Positions 1 to 4,617 of a stretch of 15,571 bases of DNA are shown here, piece by piece. Under the pieces are notes generated by a model. That model worked only from the letters and a program-made list of their open reading frames with translations, made no database searches and was not told the DNA's origin. Made by a program: the position numbers and the translations under genes. Origin of the DNA: Rickettsiales bacterium UBA1997 (lineage in GTDB: Bacteria > Pseudomonadota > Alphaproteobacteria > Rickettsiales > UBA1997). Location of the stretch: assembly GCA_002335845.1 (NCBI GenBank), contig DDCV01000048.1, positions 1-15,571 on the forward strand, read 5' to 3'. Each line of letters opens with the position of its first letter. Position 1 is the first letter of the stretch.

Positions 1-814
1 GGCTAGTGCCGTTTTTAGGATGATCAACCAAAACTCTCTTGCCAATTTCTGGATCAAATATTTCATGACCTAGTATCATAGTAACTTGGTTATGGATTTC
101 CGCTATATTGGAGTTAGTTGCTTTACTCATTCCAGATGAGTCAAGTTTGCCTTTTTTAACCTGAATTCCAAAATATAAAACATGAGTTGTAGGTAAGATA
201 AATTTCATCCAAATATCTTTACCATATTCCAAAGCTTTGTCTCGATGTCCAGCGGAAGTTATTCTTTGAAAGCCAAGTTGGCGAAGAAGAGGTAGTAAAA
301 TTTCTTCTATTAATTCATCTTCTGATATCTTATCCATGTAAGAGGATAAAGAACTTCTGTTCTCTACTTCTATTTGAGATAATGGGCGGTGAGGACTATC
401 GGACATCTTAGCAACTGAATTAGTTGCAACATGCCTCAAATAACATTGTTTATCTAGTGCATAAAATGCCTCATATCCCTCTCTTGCAAGTGATTTATTT
501 AATAATGCTAAGCCACCTGGCCTTTCGTCATCCTCATTAACAGCATCTTCTTGTGCCATAAGATTTTGTATTACACGTAAAAATGCTTCAGGAGGAGTTG
601 TTTGGTTAGGTTGCGATTCAGAAAGAATTTTCCTAAGAACATCAGCTACCCAGTGATTTCTAGTAGAGCCGTCATGGCTATGATCGGTGTCACAATCATA
701 AAAAAACCTAGTTAAGTAACTACTGCTACGATAAGTAAAAAAACTTTTTTCAGCTTCAAAATTGCCACAAATCATATCTGCGATTTGCATAATGGTGCGT
801 TCTTTAAATTTCAT
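1..814 (-). CDS. Partial putative defence nuclease: AbiJ-like N-terminal module plus Mrr-like PD-(D/E)XK core
   Basis: The frame is open from an ATG at 814 to the window edge: 271 residues, with the C-terminus outside. An in-frame TAA lies directly before the ATG, so this is the earliest start. Residues 1-135 (MKFKERTIMQIADMICG at the start, DKQCYLRHVATNS near the end) resemble the N-terminal modules of AbiJ-type abortive-infection proteins. Residues 160-262 look like a restriction-endonuclease fold: a helix with E169/E170, G198-K-D200 (E196 just before), then a strand with Q218-V-K220, which fits the GxD...QxK arrangement of Mrr-like nucleases. I infer a nucleic-acid-targeting defence enzyme. 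The AbiJ link rests on remembered family similarity and is less sure than the nuclease motif. Its neighbour on the same strand, 561 bases upstream, is an XRE regulator; a weak promoter candidate lies at 867-895. Confidence 0.6.
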   Translation of the reverse strand, partial: MKFKERTIMQIADMICGNFEAEKSFFTYRSSSYLTRFFYDCDTDHSHDGSTRNHWVADVLRKILSESQPNQTTPPEAFLRVIQNLMAQEDAVNEDDERPGGLALLNKSLAREGYEAFYALDKQCYLRHVATNSVAKMSDSPHRPLSQIEVENRSSLSSYMDKISEDELIEEILLPLLRQLGFQRITSAGHRDKALEYGKDIWMKFILPTTHVLYFGIQVKKGKLDSSGMSKATNSNIAEIHNQVTMILGHEIFDPEIGKRVLVDHPKNGTS

Positions 815-1375
815 TTAATATCTTCAATTGTTGTGCCACCTCAAAAAGTAGCCGCTTAAAGGATAAAACATATTTTTTAAAAAGGTAACAAACAAAGAAA
901 AGTTTGCAAAAATCAACTAAGTATCATTCGCACATCCACTTGAAAAAGTTCGTTACAAAATCCACAAAGCCAGTGTTTACCGATGTCCACCTTTTTTGGA
1001 AAAGGACGACCCAAGTGGAGACGGAGAGAATTTTTACCCCGATTTTAGCAAAATTTATGAATTTCTGGAGAGAGGAAAGGACGACTGAAATGAAAAATGA
1101 AACTCGCCAAGTACTGCTATTGCTGGGGTTACAAGGCTTGATGTATTTTAGAAAATTGTAGCGGAGATTGAGTTTGTAGTATGTAAACTGGCGGTGTGCA
1201 AAGTTCACTTTGCGAACTATTATCCTAATTTGCCGATGTAGATAATACAAGGGTTAAATGGCGATTTGGGTCGTCCCGAAAATTTCGAACTTTTATGCCT
1301 GTTGAAGCAAAGAACGCCTTTTGCGAACTTTTTAAAGACTCAATTCGAATCCCAATTTAACATCCAAACCCACCG
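815..1375. other. 561-base region without a convincing gene, carrying short repeats
   Basis: It lies between the 3' end of the XRE gene and the 5' end of the nuclease gene. Two overlapping frames (904-1161 plus and 924-1250 minus) are open, but neither gives a recognisable protein or has a ribosome-binding site. The stretch contains an 11-bp inverted repeat (1004-1014 GGACGACCCAA; 1266-1276 TTGGGTCGTCC), a 10-bp direct repeat AAAGGACGAC (1001-1010 and 1076-1085), and a 16-base near-palindrome GCAAAGTTCACTTTGC at 1198-1213. It also has the palindrome CGAAAATTTCG at 1277-1287 and TTGCGAACT twice (near 1211 and 1321). It may be a decayed element or an unknown RNA. I see no tRNA and no clear terminator. 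Confidence 0.5.
867..895 (-). promoter_or_regulatory. Candidate sigma70-type promoter for the nuclease gene
   Basis: On the minus strand, TTGTTT (890-895) and TATGTT (867-872) are separated by exactly 17 bases. The -10 matches the consensus at 4 of 6 positions and the -35 only in its first three. The implied leader is about 45 bases before the ATG at 814. In DNA this AT-rich such matches arise by chance, so this is a weak call. Confidence 0.25.
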
Positions 1376-1615
1376 CTAATTTTTAGGATTCAATTCCACC
1401 AAAATTCTACTACCCTCACTCTCAAATCTAATACCTTCATTTTCAAGCACAGCGACGACCTTCTGCATTGTCTCAATTCTTAGATTTCTAGCACCTCTTT
1501 CAAAATCACCGATGGTCGCCTTGGCAACTTCTGCCTTTTGGCTTAAATCTTCCTGACTCCAGTCCAGAAGCGCTCTGGCAGCTTTGCATTGTTTGTAATT
1601 AATTATGATATTCAT
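1376..1615 (-). CDS. XRE-family helix-turn-helix regulator (79 aa)
   Basis: A small DNA-binding protein of the Cro/C1 (HTH_3) type. The helix-turn-helix spans about residues 11-60. It begins QCKAARALLDWSQEDLSQKA, has its recognition helix around AKATIGDFERG (31-41), and the short C-terminal tail IRFESEGSRILVEL (62-75) is typical of this single-domain family, which is common in Alphaproteobacteria. The length (about 80 aa) is normal. It is transcribed divergently from the histidine kinase at 1743; the 127 bases between them hold a perfect 16-bp palindrome that could be its operator, so autoregulation and control of the kinase are plausible but inferred. It could also control the nuclease gene downstream on the same strand, in the way small XRE proteins often regulate defence genes. 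Confidence 0.85.
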   Translation of the reverse strand: MNIIINYKQCKAARALLDWSQEDLSQKAEVAKATIGDFERGARNLRIETMQKVVAVLENEGIRFESEGSRILVELNPKN

Positions 1616-1663
1616 GCTCTATTAACTTGATAAGTCAGTCTTTTAATATTACTATTAAGTTGT

Positions 1664-1679
1664 TTAGTATTAATACTAA
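1664..1679. promoter_or_regulatory. Perfect 16-bp palindrome, candidate XRE operator
   Basis: TTAGTATTAATACTAA is its own reverse complement over all 16 bases. It lies 48 bases upstream of the XRE start codon and 63 upstream of the kinase start. Dimeric XRE repressors typically bind such palindromes near their own promoter. The assignment to this regulator is inferred from position. Confidence 0.45.
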
Positions 1680-1680
1680 T

Positions 1681-1710
1681 ATTATTGGCTTTGATTATTT
1701 TACCAATAAT
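1681..1710. repeat. Inverted repeat ATTATTGG / CCAATAAT in the divergent promoter region
   Basis: Two perfect 8-base arms (1681-1688 and 1703-1710) are separated by 14 bases. The right arm falls inside the spacer of the candidate kinase promoter and the left arm just upstream of its -35. It could be a second regulator site, for example for a response regulator partnered with the kinase, or a transcript hairpin. Confidence 0.4.
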
Positions 1711-1719
1711 CATTTTATT
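1691..1719 (+). promoter_or_regulatory. Candidate sigma70-type promoter for the histidine kinase
   Basis: TTGATT (1691-1696) and TTTATT (1714-1719) are 17 bases apart; each matches its consensus hexamer at 4 of 6 positions. The predicted transcript would start near 1726, giving a leader of only about 17 bases. That agrees with the absence of any Shine-Dalgarno sequence before the ATG at 1743. Confidence 0.35.
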
Positions 1720-1742
1720 TCACAATCTTAATTTTTCTTATC

Positions 1743-2414
1743 ATGTTTAACAAAATAGATAAAAATCATGATAAAATTGAACAGGTTAAAAGTTTGGCTG
1801 GCTCAATTGCTCATGAAACAAGAAATCTTCTTGCAGGTATCAAAGGGTGCTGTGAGTTAATGAAGGATAATTTAAATCAATTAATCGAATATGTTGATCT
1901 TATTGCTGATAGCTCAACTCAAGGCTTGGCAATGATCGATATGATTTTAGCTAACATTAGAGATGGTGAAGTTGATAAAAGTAATTTTACCAATCTTTCA
2001 ATTTCTGGTGTGGTTAAAAAAGCATTGAAGCAATTCTCATATCAGAACCAACAAGATCGAGATTTGGCTAGCTATAACCTGAATAAGGATTTTATTTTTA
2101 GGGGCGATGAAAATATGATGATTTTTGTTATCTATAATCTTCTTAAAAATGCTCTTCATTATCAGGTCAAAATTGAAATCAGAACTGAAGTGAGATCAAG
2201 CGGCAATTATCTATATTTTAAAGATTATGGCCCTGGCATTGAGAAGGATAAATTAGAGCTGATTTTTGAGAGCTTTTTTACCTCTGGCAAAAAAGATGGA
2301 ACAGGTCTTGGCTTACCATTTTGTCGAAGAATTATGAGAGCTTTTGATGGAGAAATTATCTGCAAATCTGAGTTAGGAAAAGGAACAGAATTTGAAATGA
2401 AATTTCCAAACTAA
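1743..2414 (+). CDS. Soluble sensor-less histidine kinase (223 aa)
   Basis: A stand-alone transmitter module. Residues 15-75 form the dimerisation domain with the H-box SIAHETRNLLAGI; H24 is the expected phospho-acceptor. The HATPase domain shows the N-box NLLKNALHY (132-140), the G1 box DYGPGI (161-166), the F-box FESFFTSGK (175-183) and the G2 box GTGLGLPF (186-193), so all catalytic motifs look intact. There is no transmembrane segment, PAS, GAF or HAMP domain, and no receiver domain, so it is far shorter than ordinary sensor kinases. It would act in the cytoplasm, with input from a separate protein. No response regulator is encoded nearby. The start has no clear ribosome-binding site; an in-frame stop at 1707 and no other ATG, GTG or TTG in between make 1743 the only usual upstream start. 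Confidence 0.88.
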   Translation: MFNKIDKNHDKIEQVKSLAGSIAHETRNLLAGIKGCCELMKDNLNQLIEYVDLIADSSTQGLAMIDMILANIRDGEVDKSNFTNLSISGVVKKALKQFSYQNQQDRDLASYNLNKDFIFRGDENMMIFVIYNLLKNALHYQVKIEIRTEVRSSGNYLYFKDYGPGIEKDKLELIFESFFTSGKKDGTGLGLPFCRRIMRAFDGEIICKSELGKGTEFEMKFPN

Positions 2415-2428
2415 ATTTATCTTAAAAC

Positions 2429-2481
2429 GAGTTGACTTCAACTCTCTTCCAAGCGTTCATGGAAGTAAAGGCTAGCAAGCC
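2429..2481 (+). repeat. Three consecutive small hairpins between the kinase and the coiled-coil gene
   Basis: Within 53 bases lie GAGTTGA-CT-TCAACTC (2429-2444), CTTCCA/TGGAAG with an 8-base loop (2446-2465), and GGCT-AGCA-AGCC (2470-2481). None is followed by a T-run, so this is not a standard intrinsic terminator. It may be a structured leader, an mRNA processing site or an attenuator for the gene starting at 2508. Confidence 0.4.
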
Positions 2482-2507
2482 ATTATTAACCATTTAATAG
2501 GTAAAAA

Positions 2508-2744
2508 ATGAACGATAAAACCACTTTACAAAACCACCTTGAATCATTCAAATCTCAGATGAAAGAAGTTAACGAATCTCTCTATAAATTTGAGTCTGAA
2601 TTTGAAAAAGAAAAAGCTAAAATTGAGAAGTTAAGACATTCATTCTGTTTTATCTCAAAATTAATCAATAAAGATTTAATCAAGCAAATTGACTTAAACA
2701 GTTCGTTGTTAGAGAAAATTGGCAAATTGCTTGAAGAAAGATAA
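2508..2744 (+). CDS. Small coiled-coil protein of unknown function (78 aa)
   Basis: I do not recognise a family. The product is rich in Lys and Glu, with heptad-like spacing over about residues 8-45 (ESFKSQMKEVNESLYKFES and onward), so a coiled coil is likely. A second amphipathic helix covers 50-78. There is one cysteine (C47), no signal peptide and no membrane segment, so it is probably cytoplasmic. An AGG ribosome-binding motif at 2499-2501 sits 6 bases before the ATG, which supports both the gene and the start. It follows the histidine kinase by 93 bases on the same strand and may be co-transcribed, perhaps as a partner, but that is only positional. Its stop is 8 bases from the converging 3' end of the parvulin gene, with no terminator visible between them. 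Confidence 0.65.
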   Translation: MNDKTTLQNHLESFKSQMKEVNESLYKFESEFEKEKAKIEKLRHSFCFISKLINKDLIKQIDLNSSLLEKIGKLLEER

Positions 2745-2752
2745 GCTCTCAA

Positions 2753-3616
2753 TTATTTTGCAATAATGATGCTGATTTCCGCTGATTCAAGATTATTTGA
2801 TATAAAATCTTGAATTGCTCTTTGAGATAAGCTGTTAGCTAATTCTTCTTTTATTTCTTCATATTTAGCTATTTGAGCCTCTCTTTCTTCTTCTAATTTT
2901 ATAATTACCCAATTATCAGCCAAAGGTATTGGCTTTGATATTTGTCCCTTTTTAAGAGTTTTGGTTGCCTCAATTATTTCAGGATTTAATTTATCTTTTA
3001 AAACAAACCCTAAATCACCCCCATTTTTTGCAGAGGTTTTATCTAGTGATTTTCTCTTTGCTTGCCGCGCAAATGAATTTGGGTATTTAAATATAGTTTT
3101 ATATAGTGAATCAGCCTCTTGTTTAGTTTTAACTGAAATAAATCGGATTCTGATTTCTTTTTTATTTTTTAACTCACTTACAAGCTTATCATAATGGCTT
3201 TTGACATTTTCTTCCTTGGAAGTTTTTCTAGCAATGTCATCGTAAAGGTTCTGCTTTAATATTTCAGTTTCAAAAGTTTTTAAAGACTCTTTATATTCAT
3301 CGGTTTTATGAAGCTTTCTTTTTTTAGCCTCTTTGTAAGCAATTTCTTTTAAAATTGCTTCCTTAATAACCAATTCCCTTTGATCAGCATTTAAATCCCT
3401 AAAAGTGAGACCCCTTAATTTATCGTTTCTTAATATAAGTTTTCCTAGCTCATTTTGAGCTTCTCTTAGCGTTATTTCCCCACCTTTATATTTAGAAACT
3501 ATAGTTTTTGATGGATCTGCTGTTTTTTCATTAGACTCACTAAGTAAAATATATGAAATAGCTGAAATTAATATTAATGCTATTGCTGATATGATGATTA
3601 TTTTTTTATTTTTCAT
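2753..3616 (-). CDS. Membrane-anchored parvulin-type peptidyl-prolyl isomerase/chaperone (PpiC/SurA/PpiD class)
   Basis: Catalyses proline cis-trans isomerisation and probably chaperones unfolded proteins in the periplasm. Residues 5-25 are one hydrophobic segment after a KNKK start, with no convincing signal-peptidase site, so a PpiD-like inner-membrane anchor is likely. Residues about 35-145 form a helical SurA-N-type region. Residues about 152-245 form the rotamase domain, with the familiar blocks FARQAKRKSLDKTSAKNGGD, LGF, LKKGQISKPI and NWVIIKLEEER. The start has a good ribosome-binding site (AGGA, forward 3625-3628, 8 bases from the ATG). The gene begins 18 bases after the lipoprotein stop and so ends the TPS operon. 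Bordetella Par27, a parvulin, binds FHA during two-partner secretion, so a dedicated TpsA chaperone is a reasonable inference. Confidence 0.9.
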   Translation of the reverse strand: MKNKKIIIISAIALILISAISYILLSESNEKTADPSKTIVSKYKGGEITLREAQNELGKLILRNDKLRGLTFRDLNADQRELVIKEAILKEIAYKEAKKRKLHKTDEYKESLKTFETEILKQNLYDDIARKTSKEENVKSHYDKLVSELKNKKEIRIRFISVKTKQEADSLYKTIFKYPNSFARQAKRKSLDKTSAKNGGDLGFVLKDKLNPEIIEATKTLKKGQISKPIPLADNWVIIKLEEEREAQIAKYEEIKEELANSLSQRAIQDFISNNLESAEISIIIAK

Positions 3617-3634
3617 TTCTTATGTCCTGTTTTT

Positions 3635-4228
3635 TTAAAAGCCTCCAAGATCATTCCTTGTTACTATGACTTGATTTATTGAACTAAGTTTGTTGAATTT
3701 TTTTGTACCTACGCTCAACAGCTTATTGGTTTTTGTATTATATTTTTTATTCCATTTTTCTTGGGTTATAAAGCAATCAGATCCCCTATTTTTATTACCA
3801 TTGATATAGCTATATTTATGCCAATTCTTAACTGAATCTTGACTAATCGACTTTGCATAATTGCTTTCATTTCCTTCTGATATCAATCTCAAGTAAGATT
3901 CGACTCTAATAAGAGGAAACATACTTACTGCATTATTTCCAAGATTAATATAGTATGTACCAGTTTTTTTATCCAATACACCTAAAACAAAATCTCCTTT
4001 ATGTTTTTGATTCGGAATTGAGTAAGCTACTAATTTCTCCTTTTCTTTTTCTATAGTCAGAATATGAATTATTTCTTCAGGAGTAGTATTAATAATCTTA
4101 TTTTGATTTCTTGTCTCACTATTAGAATTACTTTTTAGAAAACTCTTATCACAATATATATCCTTTCCCAAAGGAGGAACGCATGAAGAAATAAACAAGA
4201 TAGATAATGTAAGGAGTAATTTTTTCAT
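3635..4228 (-). CDS. Lipoprotein of unknown function (197 aa), candidate immunity or accessory protein for TpsA
   Basis: From the ATG at 4228 the protein starts MKKLLLTLSILFISSC, a classic lipoprotein signal peptide with lipobox ISSC and lipidated C16. The longer frame from 4294 would bury this signal behind 22 residues, so 4228 is preferred. That ATG overlaps the stop of the upstream 130-aa gene as ATGA and has no ribosome-binding site of its own, so translation probably depends on coupling. The mature part is Lys/Asn/Ser-rich, with cysteines at C26 and near 152 that could pair, a stretch DFVLGVLDKKTGTYYINLG, and a C-terminus of VIVTRNDLGGF. I recognise no domain. Immunity proteins against periplasm-acting lipase effectors of type VI secretion are often periplasmic or lipoproteins, which makes this an immunity candidate by analogy. 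Confidence 0.8.
   Translation of the reverse strand: MKKLLLTLSILFISSCVPPLGKDIYCDKSFLKSNSNSETRNQNKIINTTPEEIIHILTIEKEKEKLVAYSIPNQKHKGDFVLGVLDKKTGTYYINLGNNAVSMFPLIRVESYLRLISEGNESNYAKSISQDSVKNWHKYSYINGNKNRGSDCFITQEKWNKKYNTKTNKLLSVGTKKFNKLSSINQVIVTRNDLGGF
4225..4228 (-). promoter_or_regulatory. ATGA stop/start overlap coupling the membrane protein and lipoprotein genes
   Basis: On the minus strand the lipoprotein ATG (4228-4226) shares two bases with the TGA stop (4227-4225) of the 130-aa gene. The preceding bases (ATTATTAATAAA) hold no Shine-Dalgarno, so termination-reinitiation is the likely way translation starts. Confidence 0.75.
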
Positions 4229-4617
4229 TTTATTAATAATTTTTGTATTTGAGATCTGAATAAAAAAGATAGTAATATCAATGCAATTATACAAGGAACA
4301 AAGTGAAAATAAAATATGGAATCAAGCAAAAAAATACTTAATATAGATAATATAAATGAATTAATTATCAATTTGATATAGTGAAGCTTTGTTTTAAAAA
4401 CTGATAAAAATAAAATAAATAAGATAGAAGGTAAAAACCAAGGTATAATCTCATATATCAAGGTTATTATATCGAATAACTTACTAGAAAGAGCAAGTCC
4501 GCTATAAAGTAAGCCAAGGAATATAAACAAATTGTAAAAAAACAATATTATGAGCGACTGCAATAATACATTTGATAAATAATATAATCGTTCTTTTTTT
4601 GCCAATCTACTAATCAT
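4225..4617 (-). CDS. Small polytopic membrane protein (130 aa), candidate immunity protein for TpsA
   Basis: I recognise no family. The protein is strongly hydrophobic, with about four membrane segments (roughly residues 15-40, 48-74, 80-99 and 101-120). The short basic N-terminus (MISRLAKKER) and C-terminus (RSQIQKLLIK) suggest that both ends face the cytoplasm. The ATG overlaps the tpsA stop (ATGA, 4614-4617), and its own stop overlaps the next ATG in the same way, so it is locked between tpsA and the lipoprotein gene. In contact-dependent inhibition loci the gene directly after cdiA encodes the immunity protein, and membrane immunity proteins are known. Position and coupling make this the first candidate, but a membrane-bound partner or exporter accessory is equally possible. 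No signal of transfer is obvious; composition matches its neighbours. Confidence 0.75.
   Translation of the reverse strand: MISRLAKKERLYYLSNVLLQSLIILFFYNLFIFLGLLYSGLALSSKLFDIITLIYEIIPWFLPSILFILFLSVFKTKLHYIKLIINSFILSILSIFLLDSIFYFHFVPCIIALILLSFLFRSQIQKLLIK
4614..4617 (-). promoter_or_regulatory. ATGA stop/start overlap coupling tpsA to the 130-aa gene
   Basis: The TGA stop of tpsA (4616-4614) shares two bases with the ATG (4617-4615) of the membrane-protein gene. This is the typical arrangement for translational coupling and would tie synthesis of the small protein to complete translation of the 2583-residue exoprotein. Confidence 0.75.

Noticed and set aside
904..1250. Overlapping open frames on both strands (85 aa plus, 108 aa minus)
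   Set aside because: Neither product resembles a protein family or a membrane or coiled-coil protein, neither has a ribosome-binding site, and they overlap each other on opposite strands in a repeat-bearing intergenic stretch.
2415..2481. Intrinsic terminator after the histidine kinase
   Set aside because: Hairpins are present but no T-run follows any of them, and the next gene lies on the same strand.
2745..2752. Bidirectional terminator between the converging coiled-coil and parvulin genes
   Set aside because: Only 8 bases separate the stops and no stem-loop is visible there.
4229..4294. Upstream ATG that would extend the lipoprotein by 22 residues
   Set aside because: It would place the lipobox signal peptide internally and overlap the membrane-protein gene by 70 bases. 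The ATG at 4228 gives a standard signal peptide and an ATGA overlap.
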